64,000 bases of DNA from Sporocytophaga myxococcoides (GCF_000775915.1 NZ_BBLT01000005.1:124001-188000), one strand, 5' to 3'. Counted from the first letter of the stretch, positions 43,147 to 52,638 are shown. Notes: generated from the sequence alone by a model not told the origin. Numbers and translations: made by a program.

Positions 43147-44046
43147 ATGAAATCTGCATTAAGTATTATTTTTTTTATATTGTTTATATCAGCAGAAGTG
43201 GAAGGCCAACCATTTATTGATTTAATTAACCTGAAATATCAAAACTTTCTGCCTGTTAAATACTATGGGGATGATCACAAGCTTAATGTTAAAGAAAGTT
43301 ATCTCAGTTTGAATATTCCTATTCCATTAAAGAATAAAGATGTTATACTTACTGGTGGAATCTTCGATCACTTTAGTTTTAATTCTCCATATGGGCAAAA
43401 AGATCTATATGCATTCAATTTTCAATTAGGTTACTTAAAGAACTGGAAAAATACAAAGTGGAAAACACTTTTTGTTGTTTTGCCCAAAATCAGTTCTGAT
43501 CAATTGAAGATAAGTAATGGGGCATTTCAACAAGGTGGTCTATTGCTTTTTACTTATGTTAAAAAGGCTAATCTTCAGTATAAATTTGGAGCATATTATA
43601 ATAAAGAATTTTTCGGAAATTTTTTTATTCCTTTACTGGGCTTGGAGTGGAAGCCTTTGCCTAGGTTAAATATCTTTGGAATATTGCCTGGTTACATGAT
43701 TATAGAACATAAAGCAAACTCAAGGTTTTACTCAGGGATTTCCTATCAATGCCTTACTGCCAGCTACAGGCTTCACGATGGGGAGAATTACGCCTTTGTT
43801 AGAAATGGTGATAAATTCTGGGGGCAAATGCAATTAAAGCTTTTTCTTAACTTTTATATTAAAAAATATATTGTTGCTTTTGGTGAGTTCGGCCATTCCC
43901 TTTGCCGGAAATATGAGGTATATAACAAAACTGAGCAGAGAATAGTACATCCGGTTTTACATAAGACCCATGATGGCTTCATTTTTAATCTAGGGCTTGC
44001 TTTTCGGATACGTCAGGATGTTTCTTCGTTACCTAAAACAAAATAA
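43147..44046 (+). CDS. Outer-membrane beta-barrel-like protein (DUF6268-like)
   Basis: 299 residues from the ATG at 43147 (a GTG two codons earlier is possible). Signal peptide MKSALSIIFFILFISAEVEG, then alternating amphipathic strands with many aromatic residues (NFQLGYLKNWKNTKWKTLFV; NIFGILPGYMIIEHKANSRF) and a C-terminal strand ending in FNLGLAFRIRQD, typical of outer-membrane barrels of the DUF6268 kind. Directly after the hybrid kinase; probably one operon. Function unknown. Confidence 0.7.
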   Translation: MKSALSIIFFILFISAEVEGQPFIDLINLKYQNFLPVKYYGDDHKLNVKESYLSLNIPIPLKNKDVILTGGIFDHFSFNSPYGQKDLYAFNFQLGYLKNWKNTKWKTLFVVLPKISSDQLKISNGAFQQGGLLLFTYVKKANLQYKFGAYYNKEFFGNFFIPLLGLEWKPLPRLNIFGILPGYMIIEHKANSRFYSGISYQCLTASYRLHDGENYAFVRNGDKFWGQMQLKLFLNFYIKKYIVAFGEFGHSLCRKYEVYNKTEQRIVHPVLHKTHDGFIFNLGLAFRIRQDVSSLPKTK

Positions 44047-44186
44047 CTTTGGTAACCTATTGAAATTTAGTGACACGGTTAGTTTTTTTAAGGAGAATAC
44101 TCCAAAGTGAGTATATGAAATACTGTATTTAGAGTATTGATTTTATATTACATAGTAACCATTTTTATTAATTAAACTTGGTAACT

Positions 44187-44576
44187 ATGAAGATTCCTAA
44201 ATGTATAATGGTAATTGATAATAATGTTACCGATAATTGGATTGCGGAGCGAATTTTCAAGACTTATAATATTGCATCTGAATATAGGTTTACTAATAAC
44301 GAAAATGCAATTGATAGTTTGAATGATTACTGTCTGATTAATGGTAAATTTCCAGACCTTCTTATGGTCGATATTCTATATAACAGGGAGAAAGGTTTTG
44401 GATTAATAGACAGAATCAGGAATCATTCTGGCTATCGGGAAAATGAGACAAGAATAGCTCTATTGACTTCTGTTGTTGATTATACGTTGAATTATGAAAA
44501 AATAGGTAAACAGAATATTGAACACGTATTTATAAAGCCTTTGGATATCCAGCAATTGAAGAATTTATTTATTTAG
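44187..44576 (+). CDS. Stand-alone receiver-domain protein
   Basis: 129 residues from the ATG at 44187 (an in-frame TTG lies three codons earlier). It is a single receiver domain: acidic pocket with one Asp (MVIDNN), phosphoacceptor Asp in LLMVDILYN, switch Thr in ALLTSV, and Lys in VFIKPLD. There is no output domain, so it may be a phosphate sink or a CheY-like protein. The hybrid kinase two genes upstream is a candidate donor. Confidence 0.8.
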   Translation: MKIPKCIMVIDNNVTDNWIAERIFKTYNIASEYRFTNNENAIDSLNDYCLINGKFPDLLMVDILYNREKGFGLIDRIRNHSGYRENETRIALLTSVVDYTLNYEKIGKQNIEHVFIKPLDIQQLKNLFI

Positions 44577-44634
44577 ATATTCGTTCTGTTTTTGTGGGAA
44601 TTTTTAGGCTTGTAAAATCTTTAAATGCAATCAA

Positions 44635-44675
44635 TAATTGCCACTTCGAAATTATTATGAGGTGGCAATTTTGTT
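44635..44675 (+). terminator. Terminator after the receiver gene
   Basis: AATTGCCAC...GAGGTGGCAATT: TTGCCAC pairs with GTGGCAA, with further TC/GA pairing inside and TTTTG after. Confidence 0.65.
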
Positions 44676-44709
44676 TAAGAAATATTACCTCCGTTTTGCA
44701 ATACTTTCT

Positions 44710-44915
44710 ACTTGAAAATTGTTGGTGCTTGATCCAGTTTTCCTTTAATGTAAAATTTACAAATCCTATATCTTTACATACTTTCCCAAGTGTAAGTATT
44801 TTTTCCTTTGGTTTTACATTCCTGTTTGTTAGATAAGGTTCAAATGTTTTACAATCTTCATCAGTAAGAAAAGAAACCTGTTGAAGCCATTGCTTAAATT
44901 TTTTGAAATCGCTAG
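44710..44915 (-). pseudogene. Fragment of a Crp/Fnr-family regulator
   Basis: A minus-strand frame open from about 45034 to 44572, without any ATG, includes FKKFKQWLQQVSFLTDEDCK, TFEPYLTNRNVKPKEKILTL and GKVCKDIGFVNFTLKENW. This resembles the N-terminal cyclic-nucleotide-binding part of Bacteroidetes Crp-like regulators (LTxEDxxxFxxxLxxxxxKKGExLLxxGxVCxxIxFI). The helix-turn-helix half is missing and the frame turns non-family afterwards. I treat it as a degraded remnant. Confidence 0.55.
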
Positions 44916-45100
44916 TGTCTCTTGTTTGAAGTCTTTTGATAATGATGTTACATAGAATTTTGGAAATACGAATCTGATTAGAAAGAAGTTCCTTTTTATT
45001 TATTTTGGAATACTCTGGCAGAGGGTTTTGATATCAGGTCTTGCCTGTTTCTTTTTATATTATTAGATTCGATAGCCGATACCTATAGAAAAAATGATCT

Positions 45101-46318
45101 ATGTTGTTGAATAAGTATATATTACTGATTTGTGTCATTACAATAAGTTCTTTTACAGCTGAGGGGCAAACAAAACCATATCCTCAGTCTCTCATCTATC
45201 CCAATTGTATAAAACCATCGAATGTGTCTCAGGAAGAGATGGATGAGTCTGTTAAAGGTTATTATGATTATTGGAAAAAAAAATATCTCAGAAATGATCT
45301 CACTTCTTTACCTGGTGGCTATTATGTAAAAGGGGAGATTACCGGAAGTCCGGATGGCTTTACTCCGCTTGGTTCATCTGAAGGACAAGGTTATGGGATG
45401 ATTATTGTTACGCTTATGGCCGGATATGATCCCGATGCACAGACCATATTCAATGGTTTATTAAAAACAGTAAAAGCATATAAAAGCTCTGGCAATCGCC
45501 ATTTGATGGGATGGGTTGTCGCTGATGATAAAATGGCTCAGGGGCATTTTGGCTCTGCTACAGATGGGGATCTGGATATAGCATATTCATTGTTGCTCGC
45601 TCATAAACAATGGGGAACTTCAGCAGGCAATAATTACCTCTCAGAAGCTAAAAGGATAATTATCAAAGGGATCAGGACAAGTTATATAACAAATGATTAC
45701 CGTTTAAATCTTGGTGATTGGAAGAATGAAACCTCTACAGATACACGTCCCTCTGACTGGATGTTAGGTCATTTCAAAGCATTTAAAAAATCTACCAGAG
45801 ATATGGTTTGGGATAGTGTGTCAACTGCTACTTATGAAATGATCGCAGCAATACAGAATAATTATTCGGCTACGACGAGCCTTATGCCAGATTTTGCAAC
45901 AGGAAAACCTGTTAAGCCTGCAGGTCCCGATTTTCTTGAAGGTCCAAATGATGGAAATTACTATTATAACGCTTGTCGCACTCCATTGAGATTTGTAATG
46001 GATTATGCCCATTATGGCGATATAAGAGCGAAAAATGCTGTCTCCGGAATTGTTAAATGGGCTAAATCAAATTGTCATAACAGTCCTTCCAATATTAAAG
46101 CTGGATATACTTTAAATGGAAATGACCTGCCGGGTAACAATTATAAAACTTCTGTATTCATTGCACCTATTGTAGCGGCAGCAACCTGTGATAGAGAAAA
46201 CCAGGCATTTTTAAATGAAGGCTGGAGCGTTATTAAAGAAATGAAGGAAAGTTATTTTGAAGATTCATATAATTTATTAAGTCTTTTATTTATTTCAGGT
46301 AATTGGTGGGCTCCTTAG
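45101..46318 (+). CDS. Secreted glycoside hydrolase family 8 enzyme (endoglucanase/xylanase type)
   Basis: 405 residues with a signal peptide (to about Gly22). GH8 hallmarks: proton-donor Glu94 in SSEGQGYGM and the ATDGDLDIAYSLLLAHKQWG motif with Asp155/157/159. The (alpha/alpha)6 barrel length is standard. Cleaves beta-1,4-linked glucan, xylan or chitosan chains. The C-terminus ends right after the catalytic domain (LFISGNWWAP), with no T9SS domain or carbohydrate-binding module, so it is probably periplasmic or exported otherwise. Monocistronic with a strong terminator. Confidence 0.9.
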   Translation: MLLNKYILLICVITISSFTAEGQTKPYPQSLIYPNCIKPSNVSQEEMDESVKGYYDYWKKKYLRNDLTSLPGGYYVKGEITGSPDGFTPLGSSEGQGYGMIIVTLMAGYDPDAQTIFNGLLKTVKAYKSSGNRHLMGWVVADDKMAQGHFGSATDGDLDIAYSLLLAHKQWGTSAGNNYLSEAKRIIIKGIRTSYITNDYRLNLGDWKNETSTDTRPSDWMLGHFKAFKKSTRDMVWDSVSTATYEMIAAIQNNYSATTSLMPDFATGKPVKPAGPDFLEGPNDGNYYYNACRTPLRFVMDYAHYGDIRAKNAVSGIVKWAKSNCHNSPSNIKAGYTLNGNDLPGNNYKTSVFIAPIVAAATCDRENQAFLNEGWSVIKEMKESYFEDSYNLLSLLFISGNWWAP

Positions 46319-46389
46319 AAATCATTTGCATTGATTGGATATATTAAATTATACCAAAGCAGATGTATTAAAAAATGATTGAATTTTAA

Positions 46390-46434
46390 AATATTTAAAT
46401 AGCCTCTTTATGCAGGGCTATTTAAATATTTTTA
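46390..46434 (+). terminator. Strong hairpin terminator after GH8
   Basis: Perfect 15-bp stem AATATTTAAATAGCC / GGCTATTTAAATATT with an 11-nt loop, then TTTATT. Confidence 0.8.
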
Positions 46435-46532
46435 TTACAATATCAAGTTACATTTAATTGATTTTCATATTAGACATTTTAGTTCCCTTTAGCCAGTGGA
46501 GAGGGAGTAAACAAGACTAAATTTATTTTAGT

Positions 46533-46796
46533 TTAACAAAGTTCATCATCTGAGCAAACTATTTTTGTTATATCTTTTTCCGGGACTCTCCAGTGAAAAC
46601 CTTCCGGTCCTTCAACAACTACAACAGGGAGTGCATTTTGAGTTTGATACATATCATTTAAAGTTCCCCGAGATGAATCGATAACATCTCTTCCAACAAC
46701 TTTACCAAATAAGTGATTTCCATATTCTATCGCAGCAGCAGAATCAGGATCTAATTCTAATGTGCAAGTTCTTCCTTCCTGAATTTCTGTTTTCAT
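46533..46796 (-). CDS. Small acidic protein, unknown
   Basis: 87 residues from the ATG at 46796, preceded by AAAGGAAC as a ribosome-binding sequence; an upstream TTG at 46826 is less likely. Acidic, no signal peptide or membrane segment; ends in a Cys-containing tail (KIVCSDDELC). No family recognised. The coding frame is convincing because of its amino-acid composition and clear start. Confidence 0.55.
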   Translation of the reverse strand: MKTEIQEGRTCTLELDPDSAAAIEYGNHLFGKVVGRDVIDSSRGTLNDMYQTQNALPVVVVEGPEGFHWRVPEKDITKIVCSDDELC

Positions 46797-46952
46797 ATCC
46801 GTTCCTTTTCTTATAAAAACATTCAAATCAACTCATAAATTCAGCTAGTTCTGGTTGACTTTATCAGATCATAAATGAGAAGTTTCAAGAAACATAATAT
46901 CATTTGAACAATTTTATTCATTGAGTCTTATGAATTATAAATATTCATACGC

Positions 46953-48428
46953 ATGATAAGGTATAGTTTTTTTACAGGAATGATAATCCTAATCTTTCCC
47001 ATCATTGCAGGGTGTTATAAACTTCGAGGTCATTATGGGGGTGCAAAGAGTTTCGATCCGGTATCAAGAAATATATCGGTGAATGATATTGCATTACCTC
47101 CGGGTTATAAGATTGAATCCCTTGTTTCAGGCCTGACTTTTCCTACCGGAATTACTTTTGATAATGATGGAAATGTTTATGTGATTGAAGCCGGTTACTC
47201 CTATGGAGAATTATGGACAGTACCAAGATTGCTTCAGGTGGAATCAAACGGACAGTTAAAAGAGATAGCAAGGGGTGAAAAAAATGGTCCATGGACAGGT
47301 ATTGACTACCATGATGGGAATTTTTTTATAGCAGAGGGCGGACAGCTGGAAGGTGGAAAGATTCTGAAGATTTCTAAAGAAGGTAAAATTTCCGTTCTGG
47401 CTGATAACCTTCCTAGTTTTGGAGATCATCATACTAATAGTCCTGTAGTGGGAGATGACGGATATGTTTATTTTGGACAGGGGGTGGCGACCAATTCAGG
47501 CATAGTAGGAGAGGATAATTTTAGATATGGCTGGCTTAAAAGGCATCCTGAGTTCCATGATATCCCCTGCAAAGATATTACACTTAACGGACAGAATTTT
47601 GAAACCAAAAATTTTCTGACTGATCAAAAGGAAAAAGTCAGAACAGGTGCTTATTCTCCTTATGGTACAAGTACTGTAGCCAATCAGGTCATTAAAGGAA
47701 AGGTTCCATGTTCAGGCGCAGTTATGAGAGTACCGGTGAATGGTGGTACTCTTGAAGTTGTGGCTTGGGGATTAAGAAACCCTTTTGGACTTACATTTTC
47801 AGAAAGCGGAAAATTATTCGTTACAGAAAACTCATATGATACCAGAGGCAGCAGACCTGGCTTCGGAACTGGAGATGTATTGTGGTCAATTGAACCTGGC
47901 ACATGGTATGGATGGCCTGATTTTGCTGAAGGAAGACCAATGCAATCCAAAGATTTCGAAACGAATAAAAATGACCCACAGTTTCTGCTTGCTGTTCATC
48001 CAGGAACTCCTCCAAAACCAGTGGCAATTTTTGGAGTACATTCATCTGCAAATGGTTTGGATTTTTCACGAAGTAATAGTTTCGGACATAAAGGTGAAGT
48101 TTTTGTAGCTCAATTTGGAGATATGGCTCCTGAAGTAGGCCGGATCTACGGACCCGTAGGTTTTAAGGTTGTCAGGGTAAATATTGAAACAGGTGTAATT
48201 AATGACTTTGTAGTAAACAAAGGAAGAGTCAATGCTCCCGCATCTCAATCCGGATCGGGTGGAATTGAAAGACCAATCGATGTCAAATTTGATCCTGCTG
48301 GAACGAGCCTCTATATTGTTGATTTTGGTGTAATGCCAATTACCAAGGAAGGACCCTCTCCAAAGAAAGAAACAGGTGTGATATGGAAAGTTGAGAAAAA
48401 CGAAATTTCAAAAGTTACAAATAAATGA
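46953..48428 (+). CDS. Lipoprotein sugar dehydrogenase-fold protein (sorbosone dehydrogenase-like)
   Basis: 491 residues with a lipoprotein signal (FPIIAGC, Cys23). Propeller motifs of the glucose/sorbosone dehydrogenase family: FPTGITFDNDGNVYVIEAGY, VVAWGLRNPFGLTFSESGKL, GTWYGWPDFAEGRP, IERPIDVKFDPAGTSLYIVD. It is translationally coupled (4-bp ATGA overlap) to a lipoprotein cytochrome c, which gives a natural electron acceptor in the same membrane leaflet. Likely oxidizes a sugar or related alcohol; substrate and PQQ use are not shown. Confidence 0.85.
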   Translation: MIRYSFFTGMIILIFPIIAGCYKLRGHYGGAKSFDPVSRNISVNDIALPPGYKIESLVSGLTFPTGITFDNDGNVYVIEAGYSYGELWTVPRLLQVESNGQLKEIARGEKNGPWTGIDYHDGNFFIAEGGQLEGGKILKISKEGKISVLADNLPSFGDHHTNSPVVGDDGYVYFGQGVATNSGIVGEDNFRYGWLKRHPEFHDIPCKDITLNGQNFETKNFLTDQKEKVRTGAYSPYGTSTVANQVIKGKVPCSGAVMRVPVNGGTLEVVAWGLRNPFGLTFSESGKLFVTENSYDTRGSRPGFGTGDVLWSIEPGTWYGWPDFAEGRPMQSKDFETNKNDPQFLLAVHPGTPPKPVAIFGVHSSANGLDFSRSNSFGHKGEVFVAQFGDMAPEVGRIYGPVGFKVVRVNIETGVINDFVVNKGRVNAPASQSGSGGIERPIDVKFDPAGTSLYIVDFGVMPITKEGPSPKKETGVIWKVEKNEISKVTNK

Positions 48429-48811
48429 AGAAATACAGCATTGATTTATTATTGATATTCAGTCTGTCCCTGTCACTATTATGTTTGCTGACTTCCTGTG
48501 GATCTGCAAGAAGAAGTGAACCTATTATGGCCAAATCAATGGTTAAAAATGAAGAGATAAAAAAAGGCGAAATTGTTTTTATGAACAATTGCCAGAAATG
48601 TCATCCAGGAGGGGAAGCAGGAGTGGGGCCATCTTTAAATAACCTAGCGATACCAGGAGTGACTAAACGATTTCGTGTAAGGAGTAAAGCATTTTTATTT
48701 GGTCTTGGAAGAATGCCTTCATTTAAGAAAAATGAAATATCAAAAGAAGAAATGGATTATCTCATTGTTTATATGAAGGCATTGAGGAATCATGATGAAA
48801 GCAAAAATTGA
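48425..48811 (+). CDS. Lipoprotein cytochrome c
   Basis: 128 residues. Lipobox LLTSC (Cys25) and a single haem site C56-x-x-C59-H60 (NNCQKCHPGG); the likely axial Met is in FGLGRMPSFKKNEI. This is a mono-haem class I cytochrome. Its ATG overlaps the stop of the dehydrogenase gene, so the two are made together, and it presumably takes electrons from that enzyme. A 13-bp hairpin follows. Confidence 0.9.
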   Translation: MKKYSIDLLLIFSLSLSLLCLLTSCGSARRSEPIMAKSMVKNEEIKKGEIVFMNNCQKCHPGGEAGVGPSLNNLAIPGVTKRFRVRSKAFLFGLGRMPSFKKNEISKEEMDYLIVYMKALRNHDESKN

Positions 48812-48840
48812 AGCTTTATGAAAATAGATCATATTACTTA

Positions 48841-48882
48841 ATTGAGAAAAAGAGTGAGAAAATTTTCCATCTTTTTCTCAAT
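48841..48882 (+). terminator. Terminator-like hairpin after cytochrome c
   Basis: ATTGAGAAAAAGA (48841-48853) pairs perfectly with TCTTTTTCTCAAT (48870-48882) around a 16-nt loop. Confidence 0.65.
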
Positions 48883-49036
48883 CTATAGAAGAGTTTCGCT
48901 TTCCTTCTTTAAAATTTATAATTGATACCAGCTAAAAGATTTGCAGAGTTGTTCTAAGGTAATGCAAAAAAAAATGTTTAATATTCATTGTTGATTTAAT
49001 CAAATTGTTCAACATTATTTTTTAAAAGTACTTTTT

Positions 49037-50344
49037 TCAGTTATCACAATCAACAGTATCGCCCTCTTTGAATGGACTTCTCTGTGTCCATTCTGTTTGT
49101 TTAATGTAATGAAAAACAGGTTTTAATGCCCTGTTAAACAAAGGACCTGAATGTCGAACATAACAGCACATTTCAGCAGGCTCAGCTCCAATATTGCTCT
49201 TCATTTCCATAGCAGTCCTTCCCAGGATCAGCATGCTTTTTTTCTTTTCAATCGTGCCTTTTACATAATCATACAGAATGTTCGGGTAAATGCAGTATTG
49301 GTTATTTAAATCATAATTGTTTCCGATTACATGTGCTTCACATTTATCTCCCCAATAAATAAAGGTATTAAAGGCTACCATTTCTTCATTTAGGTAATAG
49401 GCAACCAGTTCAAACTCTTCTTTTAAATTCAGTTTTAATTGATATAAATAAGAAACGTCAAAATGATTGATACGTACTTTTGCTTTATCTGCAACATTAG
49501 AATAAAGCATCTGAATTTTATCAAAATTGGATTGTATCTCTTCTGCAGTTAAGCTTTTTCGCTTCAGTTCCGCTCCCTTCTTGATGGTGGTTAAGGCCTT
49601 TTTTCTGTATTTCTTATTCATAGCATTAAGATAATCATCAAAAGATTTCCACTCAGGTCTTATTTTTAAGATCATATTGGGGTCTACCTTAAACTGTCGG
49701 TATTTAAAGACACTAAGGTAACCAGAAGTGGTAAATTCGTCCTCATAGAAGTCTTTGATCAATTGAAGGTTGATTTTGCCTCTTAGTTTCTCAGAGCGCC
49801 TGATCTGATAACAAGCATCTGCTAATGCATGAAAGGCTTCTTTGTATGTAATGTCAGAAGAATAAATAAAACCATGATCTCCACTTATATGGGTGTGTCC
49901 ACATACCAACATGCGTAGCTTGGCTTTATCCTTTATTGAGTTGGTTAGTTTTTCAAGCGTATGCTTTTTATTGTCAGAGCACCGGTAATCTTCACCGGTA
50001 ATTACTACTATATGAAAAATGGCTGCTGCAACAGGTTTTTTATCCTTATAAATTAAAACATACCTGCTTTGTTCTTTCTCTTTTGAAGAATTTTCAATCG
50101 ATTTGAGGTAAGGGTGACGCATTAATCCTTTATGCTGAGGTACGATTTTATTCCATTCATCTACAGGTACATAATCAATAGAATCAAAAATGGAAATAGC
50201 CAATTGTGAAGGAGTTCTTCTTGTTTTGAAGTGGTCTTTCTCCTTTTTTATACATTTAACAAAATCTTTAAGCTTTTTCAATCTGGTGGTTATTAAAGTG
50301 TTGTTATAAAAATAAAAGTTTGTCTTACATATTTTGACAAACAA
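49037..50344 (-). CDS. FemAB/GNAT-like acyltransferase-superfamily protein
   Basis: About 435 residues. Two-part GNAT/FemAB-like architecture: an N-terminal half (PVDEWNKIVPQHKGLMRHPY; KPVAAAIFHIVVITGED) and a C-terminal half with YRKKALTTIKKGAELKRKSL, ELVAYYLNEEMVAFNTFIYW and HVIGNNYDLNNQY. Such proteins transfer aminoacyl or acyl groups, often in envelope biosynthesis; substrate unknown. No ATG occurs before residue ~74, inside the conserved region. TTG codons at 50344 and about 21 codons later are the candidate starts, so the N-terminus is uncertain. Confidence 0.7.
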   Translation of the reverse strand: MFVKICKTNFYFYNNTLITTRLKKLKDFVKCIKKEKDHFKTRRTPSQLAISIFDSIDYVPVDEWNKIVPQHKGLMRHPYLKSIENSSKEKEQSRYVLIYKDKKPVAAAIFHIVVITGEDYRCSDNKKHTLEKLTNSIKDKAKLRMLVCGHTHISGDHGFIYSSDITYKEAFHALADACYQIRRSEKLRGKINLQLIKDFYEDEFTTSGYLSVFKYRQFKVDPNMILKIRPEWKSFDDYLNAMNKKYRKKALTTIKKGAELKRKSLTAEEIQSNFDKIQMLYSNVADKAKVRINHFDVSYLYQLKLNLKEEFELVAYYLNEEMVAFNTFIYWGDKCEAHVIGNNYDLNNQYCIYPNILYDYVKGTIEKKKSMLILGRTAMEMKSNIGAEPAEMCCYVRHSGPLFNRALKPVFHYIKQTEWTQRSPFKEGDTVDCDN

Positions 50345-50970
50345 TCATCAATGTTTTGTTTTAAAACAGATTCTTTGTATGATTATTAAAAGACAGACTT
50401 TTAATTCTTTAGTCGTTTTACTGATTTTTTTATTTTACAGTTTTCAAATATTTATAAGTAAATATCTTTCTGATAATTTTTATTTGTTGATTACCAGAGT
50501 TTTTTAGCTAGTAACTTTAAGCCAGCTGCGCTTTTTTACAAATTTACTAAGTTATTTTACTGGTTAGAAGATTATCATTTTAAAATAATTCTATATTTAA
50601 ATGATATTTATTGCAGGCAATGAGGTTATACTCAGAGTCTTGTTCTCTTTGGGTGTTGAATGGAAAATTAAATGTATCAAAAATGACAACTGAAGAGATT
50701 ATACTTGAAATTATATCAGAGGATACGTACAAAATAAGGAGAAACAGCTTGTAAAATAAAAAGATTGGGACAAGAACCTGACAGAATTTAACCTTTAATT
50801 CCTTTTCTTACAGACGAAGGGGTTGGATATGGGAGGGGCCTTTGATTGATAGTGCAAAATCATAAATTGGTAGTATATGTTTTGCTGAGATTGGTAATGA
50901 AATTATTGGGTATAATTATTATATTTAGAATATACTTAATGCAATCGGAGGTATTGATTTAGCATTTCGG
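50345..50970. other. Gene-free stretch
   Basis: About 625 bp, AT-rich, no credible frame on either strand. A GGAGG at 50949 is too far from the next start to be its ribosome-binding site. No RNA gene recognised. Confidence 0.4.
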
Positions 50971-50994
50971 ATGTATATTGTTTTTAGACCAGAT

Positions 50995-52089
50995 ATGAAC
51001 TCATTTAAAGCCATAACCTTTGTTCTTTTCTTTATAGCTAATGTATTTATTTTTATACTTTCATCCTGCATAGATGGTCAGGATAAGGATGACTATGAGG
51101 TGTTAGCAGAAAAGCCTTGTCCTCCTTCATTAAATATTGACTCTCTCAAAATTGTTCTTAGAAAACAGATAAGAGAAGAGCAAAATCGATTTGTATTTAA
51201 CTCTTCATACCCGGATGAAGGGGGCAATAAATCAAATTATATTTTTGCAGAGAAAACATATATATATTCTGAACCAGACAGCAATAGCACCATATTAACT
51301 GAACTACCTTTTTGTTCAGAAGTCCAGCGTATAGAAGGAATCAAAAATTTAGAATCTCAGGGAGAGTGGTGGACTACCGTTATGCATCCGGATGATGTTA
51401 ATAAATTAGGATATGTTCGCTACCAAGATTTTGCAGATTTCATGTATATTCAATATGATAAAGGTTATGGTTTTCTTGTGGGGCAATCTGATACACTAAT
51501 AGATCAATACAATCAAAGAACAGTAGAATTAAGACGGTTTTCAATCAATAATCATAAGATACTTGAGCGTTATAAAACAAGTTATCGGGAGAGTGGATTT
51601 CGTTTTTTTAAAGTATATAATACCACTCTTAATGCAGGTAAGCAAAGAGATAATTACAATGAACTTTTCGTATACGAAACTTATCGACTGTCATGCCCTG
51701 GAGGAGGAATGAAAGAATTTATTCTTGATGATGGAAACAAATTGATAAAGGTTGCAGCAGTAAAATCTGAAGGGGAAGGAGGCTATTATAACCAGGAGGT
51801 TGCCTATATACCATTGAAGTTCCACAATGGAAAAGTTCTGCTTGTGGCAGATGCTGATGTTCAAAATATTTTTAGTTCAGCTAAAGCAGAATTGAATGTT
51901 TTTCCTTATGTGTCAGAGTACAATATTCCAGTAGAGGATATGGTGGTCATTCAATATGAAAGCAATGGCTATGATGACCCGAATCTTGATTTTGATATTG
52001 ATGAATCTGAAAATGCTAAGGTAACAACAATATGCACGTTATATAAATGGGATGGTAATAAGCTGATAAAAGTTAAAGAGTTGCAATAG
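50995..52089 (+). CDS. Lipoprotein with SH3-like domain, unknown function
   Basis: 364 residues from the ATG at 50995, chosen because it gives a normal lipoprotein signal (MNSFKAITFVLFF...FILSSC); an ATG at 50971 adds eight residues. The mature part has an SH3-like stretch (about 75-145: AEKTYIYSEPDSNSTILTEL, SEVQRIEG, EWWTTVMHPDDVNKLGYVRY), then a beta-rich domain with no recognised family. Acidic C-terminus. Probably a surface or periplasmic anchored binding protein. Confidence 0.65.
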   Translation: MNSFKAITFVLFFIANVFIFILSSCIDGQDKDDYEVLAEKPCPPSLNIDSLKIVLRKQIREEQNRFVFNSSYPDEGGNKSNYIFAEKTYIYSEPDSNSTILTELPFCSEVQRIEGIKNLESQGEWWTTVMHPDDVNKLGYVRYQDFADFMYIQYDKGYGFLVGQSDTLIDQYNQRTVELRRFSINNHKILERYKTSYRESGFRFFKVYNTTLNAGKQRDNYNELFVYETYRLSCPGGGMKEFILDDGNKLIKVAAVKSEGEGGYYNQEVAYIPLKFHNGKVLLVADADVQNIFSSAKAELNVFPYVSEYNIPVEDMVVIQYESNGYDDPNLDFDIDESENAKVTTICTLYKWDGNKLIKVKELQ

Positions 52090-52167
52090 CCTGAAATGCT
52101 ATAATTGTGGGATCGTCAGGTTTCTTGTTTAATAGCTCAATAGCTTTTAGTGGGACGTGTAGTTTTA

Positions 52168-52548
52168 TTATTTTAAATCCGTTTGTTCCTTATCATAAAG
52201 AGCCTTCCTGTATTCAATTCCCCAAATGGCGATCTCGTCAATGATACGTTCCAAAGTTTTACCGTATTCAGTGACTTCGTATTCTACAGTGATTGGTTTT
52301 GTGTTTAGGGTAGTTCTGCTTACTAATTTATTCATTTCCATGTCCTGCAGCTCTTTAGATAGCATTTTTGCAGCTATACCATCGACTTCCCGTAATAAAT
52401 CCATAAAGCGCATTTTACCTCCCTGCATCAACGTTCCAAGAATGTGAAACTTCCATTTGCCTGATAATATATCCATAGTGTCTTTAATAGCGTTTATCCG
52501 TGTTTTGCAGATATTTGTATTGTTAACCATTTGTTGCTTCTTCATCAC
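52168..52548 (-). CDS. HxlR-family winged-helix regulator
   Basis: 126 residues matching HxlR: MDILSGKWKFHILGTLMQGG, MRFMDLLREVDGIAAKMLSK, ELQDMEMNKLVSRTTLNTKP and VEYEVTEYGKTLERIIDEIA. These regulators often control a divergent neighbour and respond to redox or aldehyde stress, frequently through Cys; here Cys14 near the N-terminus is the only Cys. The divergent gene encodes a DsbA-like thiol protein, and a perfect 18-bp palindrome lies between them. Confidence 0.9.
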   Translation of the reverse strand: MMKKQQMVNNTNICKTRINAIKDTMDILSGKWKFHILGTLMQGGKMRFMDLLREVDGIAAKMLSKELQDMEMNKLVSRTTLNTKPITVEYEVTEYGKTLERIIDEIAIWGIEYRKALYDKEQTDLK

Positions 52549-52620
52549 TTTGATATTTAGACAATGTGAACTAATTCATATGAAGTTATTAAAAATACAA
52601 ATAGTTCCCTATTGTATACT

Positions 52621-52638
52621 AGTTTCCAATTGGAAACT
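52621..52638. promoter_or_regulatory. Perfect 18-bp palindrome, candidate HxlR operator
   Basis: AGTTTCCAATTGGAAACT is its own reverse complement. It lies in the 315-bp region between the HxlR gene and the DsbA-like lipoprotein, 28 bp upstream of a TAnnTTTG box for the latter. Confidence 0.7.

Noticed and set aside
44594-44836. 80-codon plus-strand frame
   Set aside because: Overlaps the terminator hairpin of the receiver gene and lies opposite the better-supported Crp-like remnant.
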